In this document: positions 32,201-43,655 of the stretch, one piece after another
How positions within the stretch are numbered: position 1 is the first letter of the stretch
Layout: the number at the start of each line of letters is the position of its first letter
From: Rheum nobile
Lineage: Eukaryota; Streptophyta; Magnoliopsida; Caryophyllales; Polygonaceae
Assembly: GCA_027886185.1 (NCBI GenBank)
Contig: WOAB01000056.1
Coordinates: 7,254,001 to 7,318,000, forward strand
Length of the DNA: 64,000 nucleotides
Direction of reading: 5' to 3'
Notes under the pieces: model-generated
The model's database searches: none
Seen by the model: only the letters and a program-made list of their open reading frames with translations
What the model was told of the DNA's origin: nothing
Translations under genes and position numbers: made by a program

Positions 32201-33316
32201 CGTGTTATGATCAAAAACCATAATACGATTTCAGAATCTAAACCCTATGTTATGATCGAAAATCAATTAGAATCGACATAAGATCAACATGTCATGAAAT
32301 ATAATTTAGGGTTTTGATGAAAAATCAATTCACAAACCTCGATTCATTATAATACAAACGAGTATCTTGTTCGATGATAGATCTTTCACGTTTCCAGGTG
32401 GGATATTCAAAGTGATCGAACAAAAAAGCTTGGCTGATGAGAACAAGTAGCTTCAATGGGGAGGAGAACGTCTCGAACAACGATGGAGGAACGAACGTAT
32501 TTGTAACTGATTGGAAAGTATTTTAGATTTTCTCTCTCCTATAACAATATCCCTAATTAAATTATTTTAATTTTTAAAATTAAATAAATGCATTTTTAGA
32601 GAAGATATGGTGGTTACACCCATACCATAACAATAATAAGACATAACCATCCATCCGTCCATCACCCTCCATCCAACGTCCCAGATTAATACATCCGTTT
32701 TACCACAATTTTCGTTTTACCGGAGCGTTCCTCTATAGGTTTATTCATCTCTAACTCTTGCCCTATATAAAGGTTTACTTGAAAAATAAATATTGTGTTG
32801 TTAGTATATTGATCTTGTTGAGTTAATCTCAAATATGGCATCATGTTCCCAACAGAAGTCCATGACTTCAAATTTGAATCTCAGAATACCAAACTAGTGT
32901 GAGGTAGGTACACTCTATTGTCTGTATATGAATTATATTTCCTTTTTTATTGAAAAGATCAATTATGCTTCTAATTCTTCGCTTGTAGATATCTTAACAA
33001 CAGAAAAATTAATTTTACTCCTAGGAAATATGGAGAATGTATTGAGATGATCAATTTATATCAAGGAGATAACTCTTGTTAACATCTATTATTTGAAAAA
33101 ATTATCTTTACTCAATGTAGAATACACCATAATTTATATTGAAAAACAATGAACAAAATCGGTTTATAGTCCATGGGAAGAATTTATTGTGTAAGCATTA
33201 AAAGAAGGATGCCAAAAGCACTAGTATACCATGTTAATCGAAGTTGTTAATCTTCTTTCTTATACAAGAAGATGCAGAAATTACTAGTACACCATATTGA
33301 TAGAAATCAACATAAG
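32201..33316. other. AT-rich spacer
   Basis: No gene is recognised. The phrase gcagaaattactagtacaccat near 33271 repeats a similar one near 33217 (aaaagcactagtataccat), a weak local duplication next to the LTR element insertion point. Confidence 0.45.
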
Positions 33317-33321
33317 GAAAC

Positions 33322-33530
33322 TGTGATGATTGTAATTAGTATGAATTGGTGGGCCAGATTGTAAATTCAACCTCTCTTAAGAGGCGGGTTGTTAGTCTGT
33401 TACAACATCAATGAACAAACAACAAAATTTCCTTTCCTTCTCTTTTCTTCTTCCCTTTTCTCTCTCTTTCCCTAATTCCTTCAACCGAGCTCCCATGGAT
33501 GCTCTCCTATCTTGATCGGTGGTCATCACA
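33322..33530 (+). repeat. 5' LTR of Reina-like element
   Basis: 209 bp with TG..CA ends; matches 38214-38420. Confidence 0.93.
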
Positions 33531-33532
33531 AG

Positions 33533-33545
33533 TGGTATCAGGGCC
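33533..33545 (+). promoter_or_regulatory. Primer binding site (initiator Met tRNA type)
   Basis: TGGTATCAGGGCC lies two bases after the LTR. It is the standard plant retroelement PBS with one change from TGGTATCAGAGCC. Confidence 0.85.
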
Positions 33546-33560
33546 TTTCTGTCCTTGGCA

Positions 33561-36500
33561 ATGGCGGAAGGCACTTGCATGAAGACATTCGAGGAAAATC
33601 TCAAGAGGCTGGAGCAGATTTAACAGCAGCACGCAGTGATTCTTAATCAATGGATGGAATCATCGAATTCCAATATCGGCGAATTCCCCAAGGAATTCGA
33701 AGGACAAAGAGTCCAAACTAAAGATTTGCAGGTTTGAGTTGAAACAGTAGATCAGAGTGTGAAGAATTTCCAGAAGAATATGGAGCAAAGATTAGAGAGT
33801 CTTACGGATATGGTTCTTAATATTTCCAGAGAGCGCGAACAAGATTTCTCCAACAACGGAGGAAATGTAGGAGTGGAGCAGAATCAAGGGAATCACTCTG
33901 CATCAGCGAGAATGGCGACTTCTGGAAATCGATCGATTCCTCGCAATTCGAATCAAGATCGGGTGATTTCGGGAGATATTCCCCGTAATCAAGCACAAGA
34001 TCGAGTTATATCTAGCGACGGCCAAGGTGACATGCGTCGTGAGTCACAAGATCGAAGTCCTGCCACGTGAATTGACTCAGTGAGAGGTAATCCTCGCTTA
34101 CCAAAGTTAGATTTTCCAGTGTTCGATGGTGCTAAACCACGTAGTTGGGTAAGAAAGAGCATCAAGTATTTTGGAATCTTTGGAATTCCGGAAGAGCAAA
34201 AGGTTGAGATTGCAGTTATGTACCTGAATGGTAAAGCGGATATTTGGGCACAAGGGTATCTTTTACAGAATCTTGGGGTTAGTTGGGAGAAATTTTGTGA
34301 AGCAATATGTGAAAGATTGGTGAAAAGAAAGGGGTGGATGTTGTAGAGGAATTTAATAAGCTGGCACAAGGAGATAGTATTGAGGAATACAACGAGAAGT
34401 TTGAAGAGCTTAAAGCTTATATGCTTACCCATAATTCTCATCTTCCTGAGACCTATTTCGTGCCTAGCTACATTAGTGGCTTGAAAGATGAAATTAAGTC
34501 ACTAGTGAAACTGAGCCACCCTACAAACTTGGCTATGGTGTATGAGCAAGCTAGGTTGCATCATGGTGTTGTTCAAGCCATTATGAAGCTCAGTCGAGGT
34601 CCGTGGAGACCCCATTTCCAATCCTCTACTCCTAACACATTCATAAATCATTCTTTTGTTCCTAGGAACAATACCAGACTGCCCTGGCCAAACACTAATC
34701 CCAATCCTTCCAATTCCAACCCTCCTAATTTTCCTCCTTCCAATTCTGTTAAACCAACTTCAACATCCAATCCTAACCAGCCTACTGAAACCAAGAGAAC
34801 TCATGGACTCTGTTATAGGTGTGGAGATAGATATTATGTGGGACATAAGTGTAAAGTTCAGTCGCTGTATAGTTTGTTGACTTCTGAGGAAACTGATGTT
34901 CAGTTGGATGAATTTGGGGAATTGGCAGTTGATGAGCAGATTCAGGACAATGACTGTTTGGATGAAGAGCTTAAAGTGTATGTTCACACACTCACGAGAA
35001 GTAATTCTTTGAATACTATCAAGATCAAAGGGCTTGTCAAATGCAAAACCATCACGATATTGGTGGATAGTGGGAGTACCCACAATTTCCTTGATCCCAG
35101 AGTAGAAAAAGAAGCGGGAATAGAATTGCAGGAATCAGGCGTGATGTCAGTTGCAGTGGATAATGGCAACAAAATGTTTAGCCATCAGACTTGTCCCAAT
35201 TTCAGGTGGGATATGCAAGGTACAAGTTTCACATTCGACATCAGGATCTTGAAATTAGGTGGTTGTGATATGGTTTTGGGTGTTGATTGGTTGAGGGAAT
35301 TTAGTCCCCTTACTTTTGACTTCAAACAACTCAAGCTTTCTTTCATTAAAGATGGGCAAAAAGTTGAGTTGAATGGGTTCAAGGAGCAAGCAGTTGTGCG
35401 CATGATGAAAGGCACTAAATTAGAGAAGTTGTTAAGGAAGAAAGTTCCATTGCTTATCACGCAGATAGCTCACTGTTCCAGTATAGAGGAACATCAGTCA
35501 GAATTGCCTTATGTTATTCAATCCTTGCTCTTATAGTTTGATGATGTATTTGCTATACCTACTGCCTTGCCACCTATTCGTGATCATGAGCATCATATCT
35601 ACTTGAAGGCTGGTTGTCCACCTGTGTGTTCTAAGCCATACATGTATTCCTATTTTTAGAAGACTGAGATTGAAAAACAGGTCACTGATATGCTTGCACA
35701 TGCTACTATTCGACCTAGTCATAGTCCATTTTCTTCTCCGACCCTATTGGTGAAGAAGACGGATGGTACTTGGCGGTTTTGTATTGATTATAGATAGTTA
35801 AATGAGGTGACTATTAAGGACAAATATCCTATTCCCCACATTGAAGACTTGTTGGATGAACTCAAAGGTACTTGTTTGTTTTCTAAGTTGGATTTGAGGG
35901 CCGGTTATCACCAAGTTCGAATGGCTTCACATGACATCCACAAGACTACTTTTAGAACTTATCAAGGCCATTGTGAGTTCACTGTAATGCCTTTTGGACT
36001 CACAAATGCGCCATCCATATTTCAGTCTCTTATGAATGAAGTGTTTGGACAGTATCTAAGACATTTGTTCTTAGTTTTCTTTGATGATATTTTGGTGTAT
36101 AGTGCTTCTTTGGAGGAACATGTGCAACATTTAACAGTGGTACTTCAGTTGTTGAGAGATCACCAGTTATTTGCTAAGAAGAGTAAATGTGCATTTGCTC
36201 AAAGTCAGGTGGAATACCTAGGTCACATCATTTCAGGAAAGGGAGTTGCCACTGATCCTTCGAAGATTGAAGCTATGGTTTCTTGGACTTCACCCAAGAA
36301 TCTTAAAAGAATTGAGAGGTTTTCTTGGGCTTACTGGCTACTATAGGAGATTCATAAAGAATTATGGTGCCATCAGTAGGCCTCTTACTGAGTTGCTTCG
36401 TAAGGATTCCTTTCTTTGGAATGACATAGCTGAGCAAGCATTTCAACAGTTGAAGCAACTCTTGTCTTCAACTCCTATTTTGGGTCTACTAGATTTTTCT

Positions 36501-38186
36501 GTTCCTTTTGAGATCGAGACAGATGCGTGTGATTATGGAGTTGGTGATGTCTTGATGCAGCGGGGTCGGCCATTGTCTTACCTTAACAGAGCTTTGCAAG
36601 GTCAACATCTTCTTCTTTCCACTTATGAGAAGGAGTTGTTGGCAATTTTGATGGCTGTTGACAAGTGGCACCATTACCCGGAGTAGGCTCACTTCTTCAT
36701 TCGCACAGATCATCAGTCTCTCAAGTACCTATTGGGCCAACAAATTACCACTCATTTACAGAAGAAAGCCGTGAGAAAGCTCCTAGGTTTGTCTTACTCT
36801 ATCTCCTACAAGCAGGGCAAAGAAAACTCAGTAGCTGATGCCTTGTCTCGGCGCTTTGATCCTATTGATTCTAGTTGTGCCATGCTTACTGTGGTGCAAC
36901 CTGTTTGGATGACAAAACTAGTAAATATTTATCTAGGTGATCCAGTTGCTCAGAATTTGATAGCTCAGTGTTTACCAGCGGGTCAAGGCACCGTTTCATT
37001 GGCCTTGTATGAAACAGTTGGTGGAATCTGTCGTGAAGGAATGTGATACCTGTCAACGCAGTAAGCATGCACACATCCCATCTCTTGGTCTTCTTCAACC
37101 TTTACCTATTCCTAGCCAAGCGTGGACATAGATAAGCATGGATTTTATTGAGGGATTGCCCCATTCTGTTGGTAAAGACACCATCCTAGTCGTGGTGGAT
37201 CGTCTCACTAAATATGCCCATTTCATTCCTTTAACTCATCCTTTCTCAACTTCCAAAGTGGCCACTGAATTCCTGCATCACATTTATAAACTCCATGGTT
37301 TGCCTCAGAGTATTGTCTCCGATTAGAACAAAAAAAAATTGAGCCACTTTTGGCGGGAATTGTTCTCTGCCTTGGGCACTTCTTTGCATCTCTCCACCGC
37401 TTACCACCCGCAGTCCGATGGTCAAACCGAACGTGTGAATCAGTGTCTTGAAACTTACCTTAGGTGCATGACTTCTGCTAAACCTTCTCTTTGGGCAAAG
37501 TGGCTGCCTTTAGCAGAGTATTGGTATAATACCAATTTCCATTCTTCTTTGAAAATGACACCTTTTCACTTTTTCAGGCCTTATATGGCTACTTACCTCC
37601 TGTTTTGGGGTTGTCTTCTGTTGAGGTTACAACTGCGTCTGTGGATGATTGGTTGCGTGAGCGTGACCACATTCTGCAGTTGTGTAAAGATCATCTTCTC
37701 CATGCTCAATCCCGCATGAAACAATTCGCTGATAGGCAACGTTCTGATCGTTCCTTTGAGGTGGGTGATTGGGTATATTTGAAGTTACAGCCGTATCGAC
37801 AGTCCTCACTTGCTCTGCACCGTAATCTTAAGTTGAGTGCAAGGTTTTACGGGCCTTATCAAGTTATGTGCAAAGTTGGTTCTGTGGCTTATCGCCTTCA
37901 GTTGCCCTCCTCTGCTCGTATTCATCCTATTTTTCACGTTTCTCAGTTGAAGAAACGTATTGACACCACAGTTCAACCTTCATTTGATCCTCCGTTGGTT
38001 ACTTCAGTGGGTGAATTTGCAGTTGCTCCAGAGGATATCTTGGACATAAGAGTTCATCATCTTGCTAATGGTGATCCAGTTAGTGAGTGGTTGGTCAAAT
38101 GGAAGAATTTGTCCATTGATGAGGCTACTTGGGAACCTGCCGCTCACCTTCTTCAACAATTTCCTGACTTTCAATTGCAACCTTGA
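33561..38186 (+). pseudogene. Gag-pol polyprotein of Reina-like chromovirus, broken
   Basis: Starts at ATG 33561 (MAEGTCMKTFEENLKRLEQ). Gag runs to about 34900, with PVFDGAKPRSWVRK and a CYRCGDRYYVGHKC knuckle. The protease has an intact ILVDSGSTHNFLD (about 35057). RT (about 35750-36240) has LDLRAGYHQVRM and FFDDILVYS. RNase H (about 36480-36860) has IETDACDYGVG and ends VADALSRRF. Integrase (about 37040-37560) has CDTCQRSKH, then MDFIEGLP, then YHPQSDGQTERVNQCLETY. The chromodomain (about 38030-38180) has WLVKWKNLSIDEATWEP. Damage includes stops near 33618, 33734, 34068, 35534, 35657, 35795, 37135 and 37324, frame slips near 34328, 36303 and 37590, and a deletion between RNase H and CDTCQ that removes the histidines of the integrase finger. 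Confidence 0.9.
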
Positions 38187-38213
38187 GGACAAGGTTCTTA
38201 AGAGGGGGTGTAA

Positions 38214-38420
38214 TGTGATGATTGTAATTAGTATGAATTGGTGGGCCAGATTGTAAATTCAACCTTGCTTAAGAGGCAGGTTATTAGTCTATTACAACAT
38301 CAATGAACAAACAACAGAATTTCCTTTCCTTCTCTTTCCTTCTTCCCTTATCTCTCTTTCCCTAATTTCTTCAACCGAGCTCCCATGGATGCTCTCCTAT
38401 CTTGATCGGTGGTCATCACA
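38214..38420 (+). repeat. 3' LTR of Reina-like element
   Basis: 207 bp, preceded by the polypurine AAGAGGGGGTG and followed by the gaaac duplication. Confidence 0.93.
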
Positions 38421-38425
38421 GAAAC

Positions 38426-40189
38426 AACCAAATTTCATGAATCGATTTGCTTGGACCACACGATTTTTTTGGGAGAAAAGTAAAGTAAAAGTAAAATCTC
38501 GTTGATGGTGCTCAGATTATATCTCAAAACAAAAGATAAAAAACAATTAAAATAATATTATATAAAACAATACATCTTTTTTAAAACAAATGAAAGAGAA
38601 AAATAGATGACGGTGAGATTTCAATAGAAAGAAAAGGACAAGGTGTAAATCACTTTACTATTTTTAGAATTTTTAACAAAAAAAATTATGTTATATGAAA
38701 TCTCATTCTATAGTGTTGATCTTATTGATGTTTAGATTCTTTTTTTAGTATATATAGTTCATATACTATTAAAAGGTATATATATGTAAGTATGTGAATC
38801 TAGTCTAAAAATAAAAGAAATTTGTAAAAATTAAAGATATTTTTGCTTATCTTATTTTATGGGTGTGTATAGTATTACATGTATGAAATCATATATTGTA
38901 CAAGGAATTTATAAAATTAATAATTTATAAGTTAATAAGTTAATTGTTTCAAGTATTCTTAAACCCCTGAGCTTAGTTGTTTTTTAAATGCTTTTTGTTG
39001 TGTATTTCATCTACTAGTGAAACTTATATGTATCAAAAAAGATATTGCATATATGTATCAATTCAACTTTTTGAGGCATAATTAAATCAGAGTAAAATAC
39101 CTTTTGTTTCATTTTTTGTTTTGTTTAATGGTCATCGGGGATAAACAAAAAACACTAATGTCATATAATGTCCATTACATAAGTCTAATAAGTTTCATCC
39201 TCATAAATTCAGTTTAGATATGTTTCAACTTTTGACGTGAATAGTTATTTCTCACACTGGTATCATTTTTTGGGATTTATAATTAAGGCGTCAACAAAAC
39301 TTTTGTATTCTCCGAGTGAATTGCTCTTCGGTGACATCGATCATTGGTTTGGCAAGTTACAATATACTGTTGTGCAATATTGCTTTTCCATCATTGTCGA
39401 TCAATTCAGTTCTGATGTTTCATCTATAATCTTTCTGAATTTCCGGTAGCAACACTCACGGCTAACTTGTAAATGCGGATGAGTTTCTGTCAAAATCGGA
39501 CCGGACCAAATTTCATATTTTTTACTTTTAAATATTTATATTTTAATATTTTATATATGATATATAATACTATATCAATTAACATATAATATATAATTAC
39601 ATTAAATAATATTTATAACATACATATAATTTATATTATATAAGTATTTCTATATAAAAATATTTTTTTAAGAGAATCGGTCTAGACAGATCGAACCGGA
39701 ACCGAAATCTCAAAAAAATTATAGATGTGCAACAAGTTTATGTTTCATACAGAGTTTGTTTCTCTCAACCTCAGACCTAAACCAATAAGTTTTTATTTGT
39801 CGCCCCACGACGAATAAGATGAAATTTATCTAATTAAAAATTTAATAAACTTTTTTTTAACAAGTATATCTTTTCTTAACAAACAATTTACTATATGAAA
39901 ATATTGGTAAAATTTATTAAAAACTAAGACCCTAGAATGAAAATTATAAAACTATTTTTGACATATTATTCGTGCCCTCGGGAGTGATAAATAGCAAAAT
40001 CCCTCAAACAATATCATGTTTTAGAAAATTCTCACTCAAATAGTTTGCAGCTATCACTTAAAATTTGATTTCTGAACTTCCCACAAATCCCACTTTATTC
40101 AATAAGTAAGGGGAATAAAAATTGAAAATTTGATAAACTGAATTCCAAGTTTAATCTGGTGAAACAGAGAAAAAAGGCAAGAGAATCAA
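38426..40189. other. AT-rich spacer
   Basis: No gene is supported. Near 39500-39710 an AT-rich core is bordered by atcggaccggaccaaattt and gaaccggaaccgaaatc, a dispersed-repeat type also seen near 48950-49320. An ORF at 39237-39449 has no recognisable motif. Confidence 0.45.
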
Positions 40190-43100
40190 TCAATTATACT
40201 ATATACTAAAGTAGTAATAATTTCTGTCACGTGTCGTCCGTTAAATAGCACCACATCACCCCATATTAAAATAATTGATTGGTTGAAATTTTACTTGACC
40301 TCACTTATTTAAAAATTCAATTAATTAATAATGATTTTGTTTTTGGATAAAGTAGAAAATATCTAGATACTGTCGGTTGATAATCTAGATACTGTAAAAT
40401 AATATTAGTTGTTTGATTTTCAAAGAATCCCGGATGTGTATATATAAGATGAGAGAATTTTGATTAATATCTAATAAATAACACTCTCTCAATAAGTAAA
40501 AGTGATCAATTTTCTTTTCCTTTTCTTATTATATTTGATAATTGATTGCAACTAATCACATATATATGGCTTGTTTATTTAGAATTTTGTACATGTGTTA
40601 TACGTATATATGTGTTTAAACTACCTAATTGTTATCAAAATTATTTTTTAATATAAAATTTTGTCGAATAACTAAAACTTAAAAATAATCTAGCAAGCTA
40701 TTGTCAATTAGTATTGTTATATGTAAAAATCTGATAATTTAGATACTATTAACTAATGTTATATGTTTGTTTGTTTTTCAAAAGATTCTCACGTGTGTAT
40801 CTTAGAGGAAAATTTAATCAATTATATTATACTTAACACTCTATGTCCACCATATATATCAAAATCGGTAAAAAATATATTTACAAAATCTTATAGCAGT
40901 TACAAAAATAAACAATCTCTTTTCAGTTTTCACCACTCTCTTTTCACCACTCTCTTTTCACCTAATATTATCTTTAGTTTTCCGAAGTAGGCCAAATAAA
41001 TCTCATAACAGTTAAACAAATAAGCAATCTCTTTTTACTACTCTCTTTTCACTTTTTTTATCCTTAGAAATTTTTTACTTGGCCCCACTTAATTAAAAAT
41101 TTAATTAAGAAAATATCTAGATATTGTCAATTAATATTGTTATATTGTTACAAAATCGGTAAACAAATATATACTGTTACAAAATATGTAGTTAAACAAA
41201 TAAACAATCTCTTTTCACCTAATATTATCTTTAGTTTTCTAAAGTAGGCCACATAAATTTACCCATAAAAATATGCACATAAATATCAGAAAGTAGGACA
41301 CGTGAATATTCTATCAAATTGCAACAATTCAGCAAGCTTCGCTACGACAGACATACACTAATTGATGAACATCGGTGTCTACTTTTCAAATTTACAGAGG
41401 AGCAAAAAGTTGTGTATGCTAAAATTATCAAAGCGGTGTATGCAAAAAAAGGAGGTGTATTCTTTTTGTATGGCTATGGTGGAACTGAGAAAACATTCAT
41501 ATGGAGATCTCTTTCTGTCGTACTACGTTCTAGAGGTGAAGTTGTGCTTAATGTTGCTTCAAGTGGAGTTATTGCACTTTTGATTCTTGGTGGTAGGACT
41601 GCGCATTCTAGATTTGCAAAACCAATAGCTATACATGATGACTCAACATGTCATATAAAGCCAGGTACACATCTTGCTGAATTGATCTCTAGAGCCACAC
41701 TTATAATTTTGGATGAAGCTCCGATGACAAACAAATTTGCTTTGAAGCCCTTGACAGAACATTTAAAGATATATTACGTTCTTCAAATCCAAATAACTCG
41801 CATTTGCCATTTGGAGGTAAAGTTGTGGTATTCGGTGGAGATTTCAGACAAATTCTGCCCGTAATAGCTGGAAGAAGCAGACAAGATATTGTTTCAGCCA
41901 CAATAAATTCTTCTTATTTATGGAACTATTACAAAGTTCTTAAGTTGACAAGGAATATGAGGATAGAACGCAGATGCACAGGATCACAAATTTCTGAATC
42001 AAAGGAATTTTCAGAATGGATCTTAAGAGTTGGAGATGGAATTGAAGGTGGTCCAAATGACGGTGAAACAACCATAGAATTTCCCGCTGATGTACTTATA
42101 ACTGAAATCTCTAAGCCAATTCCATCAATTGTTGCAGCGTTATATCTCTCTCTTCTTCATAATGAAAGACCAGCTGATTACTTTCAAGAAAGAGCTATTA
42201 TATCCCCAACACATGAGATAGTTGAGATGGTAAATGATTACATGTTATCTCTATTACCAGGAGATGAGAAAACCTATATTAGCTCAGATAGTATATGCAG
42301 ATCAGATGAAAACAACAGTAGTGATGCTACAATGTATTCGACTGAGTATCTCAATGGTATTCGATGTTCCGGCATTCCAAATCATGTGTTGAAACTGAAG
42401 ATAGGTGTTCCTGTCATGCTTCTCAGAAATATTTATCAGTCTTTGGGTTTATGCAATGGTACAAGATTGATAATTACACGCCTTGGAACTCATGTAATTC
42501 AGGCTGACATCATTTCATGAAGTAACATAGGACATCGAGTTTACATTTCTCACATGCTACTTACACCATCAGACACTCGATATCCGTTCAAGTTCCAGAG
42601 AAGACAGTTCCCTTTGATTGTTTGTTTTGCAATGACCATCAACAAAAGTCAAGGTCAATCACTTTCTCAAGTCGGTCTATTTCTACCAAGGCTTGTTTTT
42701 CTCATGGATAGTTATATGTTGCTTTATCTAGAGTTACAAGTAAGGAAGGTTTGAAGGTTCTAATATGTGACAAAAATGGTCAACCGCAAAATACAACTTT
42801 GAATGTTGTATATAAAGAGGTTTTTCAAAACTTGATATGATGAGGTACGTTACTTCTTCTACTTTGTCACCCATTTAGTACTATTTTCATTAAAACTAAC
42901 AATACACATCAAAAGCTACTTCACATAGTATTTTCACATCTTTAATCGTTTTAACAAGCCTTTTGATCTTTTTTTTTAAAAATAGCTTTTCTTATGATAT
43001 TGTTAAATGATGCACAACTAATATATTTTCTTCTTACAGGGATGCATGTCGATGAAGCGCTGCTTGGAAGGACTTCATGCCTTATTAGCTTAGATGTATA

Positions 43101-43369
43101 GTTTTTCATATTTGCTTTTGCTACATTTTGTCCTGAATTACGGAATGTTGACAACTTAAATTTTATTGTTAGTTTATAACTACTTAAGTTTCTTACATGT
43201 AGTTCTTTTAAGTAGTTGATGTTATAAACTTTTCTTAAATTTCATTGCTATTGAAAAATTGATTGGATTATGTGTAAACATAAATAGTAAATATAATTAT
43301 ATTTCAATATATATGACAATAAGGTATTTTGAATAACGACCCCCGTGCAGAGCACAGGTCTTCAACTAG
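40190..43369 (+). mobile_element. Helitron copy 1 (helicase only)
   Basis: The 3' end has the Helitron signature: a short hairpin (gtgc-aga-gcac, 43345-43355) about ten bases before TCTTCAACTAG, followed by host T. The 5' end begins with a TC near 40190 and the phrase actaaagtagtaataatttc, typical of this plant Helitron type. There is no target-site duplication, as expected. A PIF1-like helicase remnant is present but no Rep (HUH endonuclease) domain, so it is a truncated non-autonomous copy. Its ~3.42 kb segment is duplicated immediately downstream. Confidence 0.85.
41319..42840 (+). pseudogene. PIF1-like Helitron helicase, copy 1
   Basis: The plus strand shows FTEEQKVVYAKIIKAVY, then Walker A FLYGYGGTEKT (41463-41495, normally GTGKT), ASSGVIALLILGGRTAHSRF, Walker B LIILDEAPM, then after a frame slip near 41750 GGKVVVFGGDFRQILPVI, LTRNMR, PVMLLRN and, after TGA 42518, FAMTINKSQGQSLSQVG. 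A second slip near 42690 leads to YVALSRVTSKEGL and a stop at 42840. The helicase motifs are in the usual order for the C-terminal half of a Helitron RepHel protein, which unwinds DNA during rolling-circle transposition. The Gly to Glu change in Walker A, two slips and the TGA make it inactive. Confidence 0.88.
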
Positions 43370-43655
43370 TTGTCATTGAAAGCAACTATCTTGATAACTA
43401 CTTGAAACAAGAAAACCAAACAGGAAACAACATTCTACATCCCACTAGAGAAGACGAGTTGCTCCTATCTGGACCATAAAAAAGGAGAAGACCATGGACA
43501 CAATGCAACATGCCTCAAAAAAGAAATCAAGGGAACTTCACACACCATTACCGTTGAAACATCCACAAATCCCTCTTTCCCGCTCACAACATCAATACCA
43601 CTCGCCCTATTGTTTCTTGCAAAGCAATAGGGCGAGTGGTATTGTTGTTGAATAG
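43370..43655. repeat. Duplicated right flank and fold-back junction
   Basis: 43370-43627 is the Helitron's right flank and is repeated at 46820-47077. After aaagcaa (43621-43627) copy 1 stops matching; a 28-bp insert (43628-43655) leads into the start of copy 2. The arm aataccactcgccctattg (43594-43612) is followed after 12 bases by its perfect inverted copy (43625-43643), giving a 19-bp-stem hairpin exactly at the junction. Confidence 0.88.

Larger units (their letters stand above)
33322..38420 (+). mobile_element. Short-LTR Ty3/gypsy chromovirus (Reina-like), TSD gaaac
   Basis: LTRs of 209 and 207 bp (33322-33530 and 38214-38420), each TGTGATGATTG...GGTCATCACA, are flanked by gaaac at 33317-33321 and 38421-38425. 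A Met-tRNA-type PBS follows the first LTR and a polypurine tract (AAGAGGGGGTG) precedes the second. Domain order is gag, protease, RT, RNase H, integrase, chromodomain, which defines a chromovirus. The ~5.1 kb size and ~0.2 kb LTRs favour the Reina clade. The LTRs differ at about ten positions by hand count. Coding is broken many times. Confidence 0.92.

Noticed and set aside
33392..33604. Minus-strand ORF across the 5' LTR
   Set aside because: Lies over the LTR and PBS of the Reina-like element; shadow only.
39237..39449. 70-codon ORF
   Set aside because: No motif, no promoter and typical AT-rich chance composition.
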